Source: JAFGJU01 sp964570935
GTDB lineage: Bacteria > Eisenbacteria > RBG-16-71-46 > JAFGJU01
Direction of reading: 5' to 3'
DNA length: 64,000 nt
Assembly (NCBI GenBank): GCA_964570935.1
Contig: CAZMZP010000050.1
Location: forward strand, 17,388-81,387
Of this stretch, positions 47,955 through 57,273 are shown piece by piece. The first letter of the stretch is position 1. Every line of letters begins with the position of its first letter. Below the pieces are notes generated by a model. The model worked only from the letters and a program-made list of their open reading frames with translations, was not told the DNA's origin and did not search any database. The position numbers and the translations under genes were made by a program.

Positions 47955-49838
47955 CTACCTCCTGATTTCCGGTTTCCCGAGTCTGACCGAGGCAGTCCGG
48001 CACCCTTCGACGGCGTACTCGGTCTCCCACGAGGTCTCCGACACGACGGCCAGCGAGGTTTCCGAGGTCTCGCCTGACCTCCTAGAGTTGCTCATGACTC
48101 TGGACATGGACTCCGGCGGCCACGGGAGGGTCTCCCCCCGCACCACCGCCTCTCTTTCGTTCACGTAGGCGACGCACTCGACCACGTTGCCCCTGCCGCT
48201 AGCCTCGATGAGCCTCGCCAGCTGGTCCAGGCTCCGCGGAGCCGGGCTCCGGCTCGTCGCGGCCCGCTTCCACTCGCCCATTTCTGGAGCCGAGCACACT
48301 TTGAACTGGACCCGCTCTCCCCTCAATCCTTCCGGCACGCGAAGGCTGACGCGCCTGGTGAAGGCCGGTCCCCTGTGAGGCCTCAGCTTGACCACCAGCG
48401 TCACGTCCTGGCCGGGACGCGCCTCGTCCGCCAGCACGTGCACTTCCTCGATCTCAGCCACCCTCGTTTCCTTGACGAAAGCCAGCTCGCACTTGACGCC
48501 GGCCAGCCTGGCGGCCTCGAATTCGTTGTTCATCACGGCGTCCACCACCCCCGCCAGGAACTCTGTCAGCGGCGCGGCCGAGCTCACACTGAAGAAGAGA
48601 TGCTGGAACTTGACCGCTCTGGCCTCCGTTCCGCGCTTCTCCAGCTCGACAGACACACTCATGCGAATGGTCAGTTCGCCGACCGACCCGGCTGCCGTGA
48701 GCACAGAGCTGGCCGCGGTCCAGGCCGCAAGAGAAGGAGTGAACAGGCTGTGCCTTATCACTTCGAAACGGCGGATTTCCACGGTTCCCCCCGCGCTCAT
48801 CACCGACACCTCGACTGGAACCAGGTCCGCTTTCCTGCCGATCTCTCCCGCCACGCCGGCGTATCCGTCACCCGTGATCGTACCCACAACGCCCGAGACG
48901 CTGCCCAACTTCATGGAATTGAGCAGACTGGGCAGCACGGCGTGGATGCGGGCGCCGCTCATCGGCACGTCCACCGCGCCCGCCGAAAAAAGGCCGTGGC
49001 CGAACCCCAGGACTCGACTCCCGTCCACGTGCGTGACGGTGCCGATTGCCGACACGACCGCGTCCCCGCACACGAGCTGGGCCGCGAGTGGTCCGCCGGC
49101 CACCAGAGTGTCGACCTCCTCCCGGACACCGCTCCCGGACTGGGCCACCACCATGTTGTACTGCGCCAGCTCGTCCTTCATGAGCTCCACGACGCGCGGG
49201 TGGAAACCCGCCACCATTATCGGAGTAGCGATCTCCCTCATGCCCGCCCCGGCGTCCATGGACATGGGCGTGAAGCCCGCGCCGCCGTCCGAACCCCGCG
49301 ACTCGGATCCCGCGCCATGTCTCTCCGCTTCAGTGCGGCGGCTCACGTCCAGCATTTCCTGGATGGGAGTAATCCCCGCGATGGGTTCCTTGGCGAAAGG
49401 CCACGCGAAGGCCACCGCGCCCACGAGCTTGCCGCCCACGTACACCGGCGTGCCACTCATGCCGGCTGCGATGCCCAGGTACTCTATCCGTGCGCCCGAC
49501 GCACGGCCCAGGATAAGGCTGCCCCCGGGCCTCCAGTTGCGTATCACGCCCAGGATCTCCACGTCGAATTCCTCCGGCCGGGTGCCGGAGAAAACAGACA
49601 TGGCCTTGCCCATCATGCCGGGCCTGACGTCGTCCAGGCTCATGAACTGCCCGTCACCACCGCTGACCGCTCCCGCGGCCTCCGCGACGTCCCAACTGTG
49701 CGACCAGGTCAGGAGGACCAGGCAGACCAGTGCCGCCCGGCACAGGCTCACGTTTCTCACGAGCATCAGCGTTCTTCCCTTGAATCGGCCGCGCCCGTCA
49801 CCGCGGCGCGGCTTCCGCGACGGCGTCGCACCGGTCAT
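47955..49838 (-). CDS. SpoIVB/S55-family serine peptidase-like protein
   Basis: This 627-residue exported protein has a basic N-terminus, a hydrophobic signal segment (about residues 31-45), the motif VRPGMMGKAMSVFSG, and the S55 nucleophile motif GMSGTPVY (Ser128). The His-containing segment LGFGHGLF (His281) comes much later. In Bacillus SpoIVB the histidine precedes the serine; here the order is reversed, as I recall for S55 proteins of myxobacteria-like lineages. The C-terminal 250 residues are unassigned. The start overlaps the DUF362 gene by four bases; an ATG at 49766 would also keep the signal. Proteolytic activity is unproven. Confidence 0.83.
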   Translation of the reverse strand: MTGATPSRKPRRGDGRGRFKGRTLMLVRNVSLCRAALVCLVLLTWSHSWDVAEAAGAVSGGDGQFMSLDDVRPGMMGKAMSVFSGTRPEEFDVEILGVIRNWRPGGSLILGRASGARIEYLGIAAGMSGTPVYVGGKLVGAVAFAWPFAKEPIAGITPIQEMLDVSRRTEAERHGAGSESRGSDGGAGFTPMSMDAGAGMREIATPIMVAGFHPRVVELMKDELAQYNMVVAQSGSGVREEVDTLVAGGPLAAQLVCGDAVVSAIGTVTHVDGSRVLGFGHGLFSAGAVDVPMSGARIHAVLPSLLNSMKLGSVSGVVGTITGDGYAGVAGEIGRKADLVPVEVSVMSAGGTVEIRRFEVIRHSLFTPSLAAWTAASSVLTAAGSVGELTIRMSVSVELEKRGTEARAVKFQHLFFSVSSAAPLTEFLAGVVDAVMNNEFEAARLAGVKCELAFVKETRVAEIEEVHVLADEARPGQDVTLVVKLRPHRGPAFTRRVSLRVPEGLRGERVQFKVCSAPEMGEWKRAATSRSPAPRSLDQLARLIEASGRGNVVECVAYVNEREAVVRGETLPWPPESMSRVMSNSRRSGETSETSLAVVSETSWETEYAVEGCRTASVRLGKPEIRR

Positions 49839-50965
49839 TTCCGCGGACCCTCGTCAAGGTTCACCAGGTCGTAGTCCCTGGTGCCCATGCCCAACCCCTC
49901 CGCGTACTCCATCTGGACGGCGCCGTCTATGTCCGGCCTGATGGCCTTGAACTTGTCCGTTCCGGGCCCGAGGATCTCGGCTATTTCTGAGTCCGGCAGC
50001 GACGGCCGGGCGTTCACCATGTCGAGGGAGGCCTGCTCCACGGCCACCGGGTCCGTCGAGCCCAGGACTCCGACGTCCTGCACGATCGGGTTGTCGCTCC
50101 AGCTCAGACAGTCGCAATCGGGGGTCACGTCGATCACGAAATTAAGAAACAGGGCCCGGCCCTTCTTGTCCTTCAGGACTCCGAAGGCCGTCTCCACCAT
50201 CTTCTCGCACAGGTTCCTGGAAGATTCGTTCCACAGGATCCTGAGCGCGCGCCTGGTGCAGACGGAGATGCATTCGGCGCAGCCCGTGCACTTCGTCAGG
50301 TCGAACGCGGCCTTGCCGGAGACGACCCTGACGGCTCCGGTGGCGCACGCTTTTACGCAGTCTGCGCAGCCGGTGCAGAGGTTCACGTCCTTGAACTCGG
50401 GCCTGACGACCCCGTGCATGGTCTGCTTCGCGCTCCTGGAGCCCAGGCCCATGCCGAGGTTCTTGAAAGTCCCCCCGAAGCCGGTGGCCAGGTGTCCCTT
50501 GAAGTGCGCCACGCTCAGGAGGCAGTCTGCGTGGTACGCGGCCGAGCCGAACTTGACGGTCTTGAAGTGCTTCAGACCCACCTCCACTTCGACGAAGTCC
50601 CTCGACCTTATGCCGTCCGCGATGACCAGCGGCGCGCCGACGCTCGCATAGCTGAAGCCGTGTTCCACGGCCAGGTTCAGATGGTCCACCCCGTTGCTCC
50701 GCCTGCCGTGGTAGAGGGTGGAGGAGTCCGTCAGGAACGGCTTTCCGTCATTCTTCTTGACCCAGTCGACCGCCTTGCGCAGATACAGCGGCCTCACGAA
50801 GCTCGTGCAGCCTTCCTCTCCGAACGTGGTCTTGATGGCCACGAGGTCCCCTTTATTCACCACGCCCGCCCCAACCGCGTCCAGCATGCCGGCGAAACGA
50901 TCGGCCAGTCCACGGTTCGTCTTGGACCTGGCCGGAGCGAAATACACTTTAGCCTTTGTTCTCAA
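49835..50965 (-). CDS. DUF362 domain 4Fe-4S ferredoxin-type protein
   Basis: This 376-residue protein combines a DUF362 domain (residues 1-190 and 240-350, with LTDSSTLYHGRRSN and HFKGHLATGFGGTFKNLGMG) with two inserted 4Fe-4S cluster motifs, CTGCADCVKAC and CTGCAECISVC (about residues 192-230). Such proteins are common in anaerobes and are thought to carry electrons or bind nucleic acid or metal; no reaction is established. The histidines and glycine-rich segments typical of the family are intact. Its start lies within the last codons of the TIM-barrel gene (17-base overlap). Confidence 0.88.
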   Translation of the reverse strand: MRTKAKVYFAPARSKTNRGLADRFAGMLDAVGAGVVNKGDLVAIKTTFGEEGCTSFVRPLYLRKAVDWVKKNDGKPFLTDSSTLYHGRRSNGVDHLNLAVEHGFSYASVGAPLVIADGIRSRDFVEVEVGLKHFKTVKFGSAAYHADCLLSVAHFKGHLATGFGGTFKNLGMGLGSRSAKQTMHGVVRPEFKDVNLCTGCADCVKACATGAVRVVSGKAAFDLTKCTGCAECISVCTRRALRILWNESSRNLCEKMVETAFGVLKDKKGRALFLNFVIDVTPDCDCLSWSDNPIVQDVGVLGSTDPVAVEQASLDMVNARPSLPDSEIAEILGPGTDKFKAIRPDIDGAVQMEYAEGLGMGTRDYDLVNLDEGPRK

Positions 50966-51752
50966 GCCCCTGCGCCTCCTCTACGAGTCTTTTCACGTAT
51001 GCCACGCCTCTCCTGGCCGCCTCCACGTTCAGGCTCTCGTCCAGGAGAATCCCGTCGTACTTCAGAGTGACCAGTGTCGTGACGACGGCTTTCCAGTCGA
51101 TGGTCCCCAGCCCTATCTCGAGGTGCTCGTCCTGCGCACCCCTGTTGTCGTGTACGTGGACGTGCCCTATGAGCGAGCCGAAGTGCCGCGCCATCGTCTG
51201 GGCCGGCACGGTCGTGGTGTTGGCGTGTCCCACGTCCAGAGTCACTCGGGCGCAGTCCAGTCCCGTTACTAGATGCGCCACGCCGGAGGCCAGACTCCTG
51301 TCGGCGAACGCGCTCCCGGACGGCATGTTCTCGACGCACACTCTGAGTCCCTTCGCCGCGGCCAGCTCGTGAATGCGAACGAGCGATTCTCTCTCGAGAG
51401 CCCTGACCCTGTCGCGTTCTTCCAGTCCGCCGCGGGTGCCGCGCGAAGGATGCACGACCACCAGCGACGCGCCGATGTCGGAGCCAAGCTCGACGGAGTC
51501 CAGAACTCCGCGCACGCTACGTTCCCTTACTGCGTCGTCCAGAGAACCTATGTCCGAGTTCACGAACGGGCAGTGCACCGTGAACTGGGTTCCCAGCGAG
51601 CCCGCCACTGATTTGAGGAAATCACTGTTCACGTCGAGCGGGCTCGAGTAAGGGCTGTCGCAGACCACCTCCACGACGTCAAAGCTGGCCCGCGCGACCT
51701 CGAAGAACTGCTCGACCGTGCCCTTCATCAGCGTCGAGGCGCCGTATTTCAT
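50949..51752 (-). CDS. Xylose-isomerase-like TIM-barrel protein (sugar phosphate isomerase/AP endonuclease superfamily)
   Basis: This 267-residue TIM barrel belongs to the AP endonuclease 2/xylose isomerase-like superfamily. Metal-site candidates are visible in the usual order: HCPFVNSDIG, VVVHPSRGT, CVENMPSGSAF (Glu), TLDVGHANT (Asp, His), HVHVHDNRG and LLDES (Glu). This is a full endonuclease IV-type set, so either a DNA-repair or a sugar-isomerase role is possible. Its place two genes after mutS favours neither clearly. The ATG at 51752 overlaps the TusA-like stop as ATGA, and its end overlaps the DUF362 start. Confidence 0.85.
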   Translation of the reverse strand: MKYGASTLMKGTVEQFFEVARASFDVVEVVCDSPYSSPLDVNSDFLKSVAGSLGTQFTVHCPFVNSDIGSLDDAVRERSVRGVLDSVELGSDIGASLVVVHPSRGTRGGLEERDRVRALERESLVRIHELAAAKGLRVCVENMPSGSAFADRSLASGVAHLVTGLDCARVTLDVGHANTTTVPAQTMARHFGSLIGHVHVHDNRGAQDEHLEIGLGTIDWKAVVTTLVTLKYDGILLDESLNVEAARRGVAYVKRLVEEAQGLENKG

Positions 51753-52042
51753 TGTTTCCCCTTCTCTATGTCCATCCTCCACACGCCCGGCCCTGCCCTA
51801 TCGACCTCCACCACTTTGTGTCCCTCGTCGGTCAGAAACTTGCCCAGGTCCGCGGCGACATGCTCGTCGCTCAAGAGCACCTTCAGCAACCCGCCTGCAG
51901 GCAGCTCCTCCAGCTGCATCAAGCACCTGATGAGCGCGTACGAGGAGACCTCTCCCTTCAGGTTCAGGAATCGGCCCTCGCGCCCGGCGGCCCCGCCCGC
52001 TTTCCTTCCGGATGTTCTACTGCTCTTCCGTCGGTCCTTCAA
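51749..52042 (-). CDS. TusA-family protein lacking the catalytic cysteine
   Basis: This 97-residue protein has a basic, alanine/glycine-rich N-terminal 25 residues and then a TusA/SirA fold: FLNLKGEVSSYALIRCLMQL, EELPAGGLLKVLLSDE and VVEVDRAGPGVWRMDIE. Normal members carry Cys-Pro at the position where this protein has Ser-Ser (GEVSSY for GEVCPY), so sulfur transfer by the usual route is not expected. A cysteine five residues later might substitute. I chose TTG at 52042, with GAGGTGG six bases upstream; it overlaps the end of mutS by 26 bases. Confidence 0.75.
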   Translation of the reverse strand: MKDRRKSSRTSGRKAGGAAGREGRFLNLKGEVSSYALIRCLMQLEELPAGGLLKVLLSDEHVAADLGKFLTDEGHKVVEVDRAGPGVWRMDIEKGKQ

Positions 52043-54647
52043 CTCCGTCCACCTCAGAACCGCCTTCCGTCCCCAGGTACTTGCGCTTGAGGCGCGCCAG
52101 TGTGCGCAGGGCCTCGATGGGCGTCATGCGGTCCGTGTCCAGGCCCGCCAGCTCGCCCAGGAGGAAGCTCACGCGGTCACGGAACAGCTCCAGCTGGCCG
52201 CGCCCGCGCTCCGCAGGCGCGTCCACGGGTCCGACCGTCTTCTGGCTCTGTATGGCCAGCAGGACTTCTTTCGCCCGAGCGACCACGCTCTCCGGGAGGC
52301 CGGCCAACCTCGCCACCTGGATGCCGTAGCTCCTGTCGGAGGAACCGTCCGCCACCTTGTGCACGAACACTATCTTCTCACCCCACTCCTTGACCAACAC
52401 GTTAAGGTTCCTCACCCTGGGCAGCTGCGACGCCAGCGACGTGAGCTCGTGATAGTGGGTCGCGAACAGTGTCCGCGGGCCCAGCTCGTGCAGGCACTCC
52501 AGCACTGCCCAGGCGATGCTCATGCCGTCGAACGTGCTGGTGCCCCGGCCTATCTCGTCCAGCACGACGAAACTCCTGCGCGTGCAGTTGTTGAGTATGC
52601 TGGCCGTCTCGCTCATCTCCGCCAGGAACGTGGAGCGTCCCCTGGATATGTCGTCCGAGGCGCCGAGCCGGCAGAATATCCTGTCCACTATCCCCACCTC
52701 GGCGGACGCCGCGGGCACGAAGCTGCCCGCCTGCGCGAGGATCACGGCCAGCGCCGCCTGCCTCGTGAAAGTCGACTTGCCGGCCATGTTCGGGCCCGTG
52801 ATGATCATTATCTGCCGCTCATCGCAGTCCATGTCGAGGTCGTTGGGCACGAAGCTATCGTCCTCCAGCATCGCCTCCACGACCGGGTGCCGCGAATCAG
52901 AGAGCACGATGCCCGTGCCGTGGCCGATCTCTGGTCTCACGTACTTCCTTTCCAGTGCCACACGCGCAAGGGAAAGGAGGAAGTCGGCCTGCGCCAGCGC
53001 CGAGGCCGCCTCCAGGACCGTGCGGGAATCAGCCGTGACTCTGTCCTGGACTTCGGCGAGCAGCCTGAGCTCCGCCTCCAGCTCCCGCTCCTCACCACCC
53101 AAGACTATGTTCTCCTTTTCCTTCAGCTCAGCGGTGATGAACCGCTCCGCGTTCACAAGCGTCTGTTTCCGCACATAGTCGGACGGCACGCTGGCGAGGT
53201 TCGGCTTCGTCACCTCGATGTAGTAGCCGAACACCTTGTTGAACCCCACTCGCAGCGACGTGATGCCCGTGCGCTCTCTCTCAGTGGCCTGCAGTGACTT
53301 GATCCAATCCTTTGCCTCCCGAGAGGCCAGTCTGAGCAAGTCCAGCTCTTGGCTGAACCCATCCTTTATGAACCCCGGAGCCCTGGTCAGGACCGGAGAG
53401 TCCTCCACCAGGGCGCGCTCGATCAGGTCTGCCAGCTCCCGTGTCTCCCCGATGCCGCCGGCGAGGCCGGCCAGGAGCCGGCACCCGGCTTCAGACAGGA
53501 CGTTCTTCACGTCGGGGACTCGCCTGAGCGCCTGGCCAAGCGCGACTATCTCGCGGGGGCCGCCCTTGCGGTTGGCGATCCTGCTGACTAGCCGCTCCAC
53601 GTCTGGGACTCCGCGCAGGGCTTCTCCGAGCTTCTCCCTGAGCCTAACGTCCCCGAACAGCTCGGCCGCGGCTTCGTGCCGCAGGCGGATCGAATCGGAG
53701 TCGGTCAGCGGCCTCAGAATGGCCGTCCTCAAGAGCCTGGCGCCGGCGGCGGTCTCGGTCCTCCTCATCGTCCCCAGGAGCGTGCCCTCCTCCGTGCCGT
53801 GGCGCAGCGAGCGCACCAGTTCCAGATTCCGGATCGTGGTGTCGTCCATCAACAAGTACTCGGACTGCCTGTAGCTTGTCAGCTTGAAAATGTGCCTGAG
53901 CCCGGTGCCCTTGAGCTCCTTCAAGTATCCCAGCAGCGCACCGGCCGCCAGTACCGACACCTCATCGCCGGCAAACCCGAAACGCTCCAGCGAGTCTGCC
54001 CCAAAATGAGAGGTCAGGTTCGACAGCGCCGCGTGCGGCGAGAACTGCCACGTTTCTCTCACCGTGAGTTTGGGTCCCGGACGCGAGTGTTTTCTGTCGT
54101 CCAGCCGAAACCGCACGTCGGTGCCCTCCGGCACGACGATCTCGGCCGGCGACAGCCTCTCCAACTCTGCAACCAGCTCGGAGGCCTTCAGCACCCCGGC
54201 CGAAAACTCGCCGGTGGATATGTCCGCTACGGCTATGCCGCAGGGGTCGTCGCCGGCGACGGCCACAAGGTAGTTGTTCTTCCCCGCGTCCAACAGTCCG
54301 TCAGACAGAACGGTCCCGGGAGTTATGACTTCCACGACCTCGCGCGCCACCAGCTTCTTCCGGCGGTCGGGCGCTTCCGTCTGGTCGCAGACCGCCACGC
54401 TGTAGCCGTTCTCTATCAGGCGGGATATGTAACGCTCGGCGCTGTGCCAGGGGATTCCGGCCAGGGGCACGCGGCCTTCGGAGTCCTTGTCCCGGGCGGT
54501 AAGGGTGAGGCCCAGCACCCGCGAGGCGGTCATCGCGTCCTCGTAGAACATCTCGTAGAAATCGCCCATCCGAAACAGCAGGATGGAGTCCCGGTGCTTT
54601 TCCTTTATCCGGGAATACTGTTTCATCATGGGCGTCAGTCTGGTCAT
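52017..54647 (-). CDS. mutS: DNA mismatch repair protein MutS
   Basis: This 876-residue mismatch sensor has the N-terminal mismatch-binding GDFYEMF (Phe-x-Glu), the connector and lever domains, and a C-terminal ABC ATPase with Walker A GPNMAGKSTFTRQ, signature region STFLAEMSETASIL and Walker B-region VVLDEIGRGTSTFDG. A short helix-turn-helix tail ends the protein. Length is typical of MutS1. I chose the ATG at 54647 with GGTGGA five bases upstream. MutL lies 10 kb downstream. It heads a chain of overlapping genes that ends with the beta-propeller. Confidence 0.97.
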   Translation of the reverse strand: MTRLTPMMKQYSRIKEKHRDSILLFRMGDFYEMFYEDAMTASRVLGLTLTARDKDSEGRVPLAGIPWHSAERYISRLIENGYSVAVCDQTEAPDRRKKLVAREVVEVITPGTVLSDGLLDAGKNNYLVAVAGDDPCGIAVADISTGEFSAGVLKASELVAELERLSPAEIVVPEGTDVRFRLDDRKHSRPGPKLTVRETWQFSPHAALSNLTSHFGADSLERFGFAGDEVSVLAAGALLGYLKELKGTGLRHIFKLTSYRQSEYLLMDDTTIRNLELVRSLRHGTEEGTLLGTMRRTETAAGARLLRTAILRPLTDSDSIRLRHEAAAELFGDVRLREKLGEALRGVPDVERLVSRIANRKGGPREIVALGQALRRVPDVKNVLSEAGCRLLAGLAGGIGETRELADLIERALVEDSPVLTRAPGFIKDGFSQELDLLRLASREAKDWIKSLQATERERTGITSLRVGFNKVFGYYIEVTKPNLASVPSDYVRKQTLVNAERFITAELKEKENIVLGGEERELEAELRLLAEVQDRVTADSRTVLEAASALAQADFLLSLARVALERKYVRPEIGHGTGIVLSDSRHPVVEAMLEDDSFVPNDLDMDCDERQIMIITGPNMAGKSTFTRQAALAVILAQAGSFVPAASAEVGIVDRIFCRLGASDDISRGRSTFLAEMSETASILNNCTRRSFVVLDEIGRGTSTFDGMSIAWAVLECLHELGPRTLFATHYHELTSLASQLPRVRNLNVLVKEWGEKIVFVHKVADGSSDRSYGIQVARLAGLPESVVARAKEVLLAIQSQKTVGPVDAPAERGRGQLELFRDRVSFLLGELAGLDTDRMTPIEALRTLARLKRKYLGTEGGSEVDGVEGPTEEQ

Positions 54648-54696
54648 TACGTCCACCGTGCTGATTGGGTCCGTGGACCTCCGTGCGGGGTCCGCG

Positions 54697-55719
54697 CTAC
54701 CTGGCGACCACGCTGCAGGAAAGGCCGAGGCGCGCCGACAGCTCCTTGCTCGTCTGCTGGGCGGCCTCCTTCGTGGGGAATTCCCCGAGGTACACTATGA
54801 AGAGGACCCGGCCGCCGCGCTCCTCCTTCACCACGCTCAGGTCGGTCACTCCCTTCTGCGTCAGCGAGGTTACCAGTTTCCTGGCGTTTGCATCCTGGCT
54901 GAAGGCTCCGGCCTGGATCGTGTACCCGGCCGCGGCCGTCTTCTGCGAAGCGGCAGGAGCCGCGCTCTTGAGCTTGCTTCTCGCGGCCGTGGCCTCGAAG
55001 CTCGACGGAAACTCCCTGACGAGTCTTGAGTAGACCTGCCTGGCTTCCGCCTCCCTCTTCAATTTCTCCAGGCAGAGGCCGGCCCCCTGGAGCGCCTGCG
55101 GCAGCCAGTCGCTGCCTCCCGGCTTCGTAGTCAGTCTGTTGTATTCGACCAGGGCCGGCGCGTAGCTGCCTTCCTGGCGCAGGCAGTCCGCTGCGCCCAG
55201 CGACGCGGCGTCAGAAAGCCCGCTCCCGCCGTCGTCAGCCCTCACCGCCTCGAATTCCCTCCTGGACAGCGCGAAGCTCCCCGAACCCATCCGGGCCAAC
55301 GCCAGCCAGTACCTCGCCTTCGCCGCCTCGCGCTTGGGCGGCTTGAGAGCGACGGCGCGGCTGAAGTGCGCCGAGGCCTGGCCGTACGTGCCCACCGCGT
55401 AGCCATGGAGACCCAGCTCCATCTCGGCCCGCCACTCGAGCGGATGGCCCTTGTGCTCGGCCAGGAACCTCTTGAGCAGGGCCGACGAGGCATCTCCGTC
55501 AGCGCTGGACAGAGCCTGTATCAGCAGCGCTTCCCCCTTGTCGTTCCTGTTCACGGCTCTAATGTATGCCCTGCCAGCGAGCGTGCTCGCCTCCGCACGC
55601 CGGCCGGCGTGAAACAGCGCCCACGCCCTCGCGGCGTCGGACTCGGGCCGCGCCGGCTGAGCGGTCAGCGCCGACGCCAGCACAAAGAGCAGTAATGCAT
55701 AAACGTTCGTCTTTCTCAC
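54697..55719 (-). CDS. Exported TPR-like and SPOR-domain protein
   Basis: This 340-residue protein has a signal sequence (YALLLFVLASALTAQ, about residues 7-21). A helical repeat region of TPR/Sel1 type (about 25-235) follows, then a linker and a C-terminal SPOR domain (about 263-338, beginning AAGYTIQAGAFSQDANARKL). SPOR domains bind denuded peptidoglycan at division sites, so the protein is likely periplasmic and septal. It uses GTG as start immediately after the lapB stop with no gap, so it is coupled to lapB. The repeat region may recruit cell-wall enzymes. Confidence 0.85.
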   Translation of the reverse strand: MRKTNVYALLLFVLASALTAQPARPESDAARAWALFHAGRRAEASTLAGRAYIRAVNRNDKGEALLIQALSSADGDASSALLKRFLAEHKGHPLEWRAEMELGLHGYAVGTYGQASAHFSRAVALKPPKREAAKARYWLALARMGSGSFALSRREFEAVRADDGGSGLSDAASLGAADCLRQEGSYAPALVEYNRLTTKPGGSDWLPQALQGAGLCLEKLKREAEARQVYSRLVREFPSSFEATAARSKLKSAAPAASQKTAAAGYTIQAGAFSQDANARKLVTSLTQKGVTDLSVVKEERGGRVLFIVYLGEFPTKEAAQQTSKELSARLGLSCSVVAR

Positions 55720-56883
55720 TCACGCTCCGGTGCTCGAGTACTGCAGGAACGTCTCCCAGGACTGACACTTGGGGCAGCGCCAGAGAACGTCGGCCGAGTG
55801 GTAACCGCACTTCGAGCAGACGTAGTCTTCCGTCCTGGGTCCAACGAGCTCCACCAGCTTCTTCATCTCCTCCACGGCCTCCTCCGTCTGGCCCGCCTCG
55901 TACAAGAAGGCGATCAACTGCTGTCTGGCCAGCGTCGAGGCCGGGTCGTACGAAAGCGCCTCGCGCAGCACCCTGGTCGCCTCCTTGAGGTCGCCTCTCT
56001 TCTGATGCAGGCCTGCCAGCTCCACCAGCGTTCTCACGTTCTTGGGACTCTCCTTGAGCACCGCCTCGTACACGGACACTATGTCGCTCAAGTTGCCTCG
56101 TTCGAAGTACGCCTTCTCCAGCCTCCCGAACACGATGTGCGCCACTTTTGGGAACCTGGACGCTATGAGCTCCCACAGGCCGATGGCCCTGCGCAGGTTC
56201 CCCTCGTCAAAGTAGATGTCTCCCAGGTACAGCAGCGCCGGTATGCACTCGCTGTCCAGTCTGAGCGCGTCGTTGAAGTACCGCCGCGCGTCCTTCGGTT
56301 TGCCCCGCTTCATTAGGTCGTAGCCGATCTGGCTCTTGTACAGCGCCAGGAAAGGACGGCCCCTCTTGCCCTCGAGCCTGGCCAGTTCCTCCTGCATCTC
56401 GTACGCCTTGTCCCACTCTCTCTGTATCTCGTACACGCGCACCATCAGCCGCAGCGGGAAGGTGCTGTGCTTGTTCATGGCCCGTATCTTCTGGCCGCAC
56501 TGAAGCGCTTCTCCGTACTTTCCGCAAGCCACGTAGTCCTCGGCCAAACTCCTGTACAGCGACTCCAGCACCCCCTGGTCGGAGATCGACCTGACGGTCA
56601 GCCCGCGGTGTATGCGGAGCGCCTGCTCGACCTCTCCCCGCTTCCTCAGCAGGTCACCCAGCCGGATGTAGGCGTCCACGTTCTGCGTGTCGTCGCGGAT
56701 GGCCTCCTTGAGGTTCCGCATCGCCCCGTCCTCGTCGCCTTCCAAAAGGAGATTCAGGGCCCGCGCGTACGAAGAATCGTTGGCGGCGGCCGCCGGAGGG
56801 CTCGTCCTCCTCACGCGCCAGAACAGGTAGGCCGCGACGGCCAGCGCCAGGAGTACTATCGTGAGAAGAGCGTTTGAATGCAT
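55720..56883 (-). CDS. lapB: LapB (YciM)-type tetratricopeptide protein with rubredoxin-like domain
   Basis: This 387-residue protein has one N-terminal membrane helix (about residues 4-22), nine or so TPR repeats (about 40-345) and a C-terminal metal domain with YVCSKCGYHSADVLWRCPKC (two CxxC pairs). This is the exact layout of LapB, which controls lipopolysaccharide synthesis in proteobacteria by regulating LpxC turnover with FtsH. The adjacent lapA-like gene repeats the Escherichia coli lapA-lapB pairing. Whether LpxC is controlled in the same way here is inference. Confidence 0.9.
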   Translation of the reverse strand: MHSNALLTIVLLALAVAAYLFWRVRRTSPPAAAANDSSYARALNLLLEGDEDGAMRNLKEAIRDDTQNVDAYIRLGDLLRKRGEVEQALRIHRGLTVRSISDQGVLESLYRSLAEDYVACGKYGEALQCGQKIRAMNKHSTFPLRLMVRVYEIQREWDKAYEMQEELARLEGKRGRPFLALYKSQIGYDLMKRGKPKDARRYFNDALRLDSECIPALLYLGDIYFDEGNLRRAIGLWELIASRFPKVAHIVFGRLEKAYFERGNLSDIVSVYEAVLKESPKNVRTLVELAGLHQKRGDLKEATRVLREALSYDPASTLARQQLIAFLYEAGQTEEAVEEMKKLVELVGPRTEDYVCSKCGYHSADVLWRCPKCQSWETFLQYSSTGA

Positions 56884-56928
56884 TTGGGCTCCCCAGTCGG
56901 CTTGAACACCAATCAGCCCGAAACCCGC

Positions 56929-57261
56929 CTAGTCGCGCCCCGGCTTCACGCTCACTTCGTCCAGCGGCAGGTTCCTGAGCGCGTTCAGTTCTTCCAGCAG
57001 CTTCTTGTTCTCCTTCTTCAGTCTCGACGCGTCCCTCCGAACCCTTATGTCGTGCCCTATGGAAAGGAAGAACCAGACGAGCATTCCCGCGACGAACGCC
57101 CCGAAAAGCGCGAATATCAGGTGCACTTCGTAGGTGTTGCTCTCTTTCGGGAAGAAGAACGCGATCTCCACGTACTTCTCGTTGTTGAGAAGCGCGAAGC
57201 CCAGCACGATCACGAATACCACGAGCAGGAAGAACATCCTAACGAACCACAAGGCCATCAC
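56929..57261 (-). CDS. lapA: LapA (DUF1049) family membrane protein
   Basis: This 110-residue inner-membrane protein has two membrane helices (about residues 5-24 and 45-67) and a C-terminal coiled-coil tail (SRLKKENKKLLEELNALRNL). The segment GFALLNNEKYVEIAFFFP is typical of the family. It partners LapB in lipopolysaccharide assembly in E. coli. It lies 45 bases before lapB and 12 bases after miaB, so it is probably cotranscribed with both. The start MMALWF may be one residue shorter, at the second Met. Confidence 0.85.
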   Translation of the reverse strand: MMALWFVRMFFLLVVFVIVLGFALLNNEKYVEIAFFFPKESNTYEVHLIFALFGAFVAGMLVWFFLSIGHDIRVRRDASRLKKENKKLLEELNALRNLPLDEVSVKPGRD

Positions 57262-57273
57262 CTCCTGGAAGAA

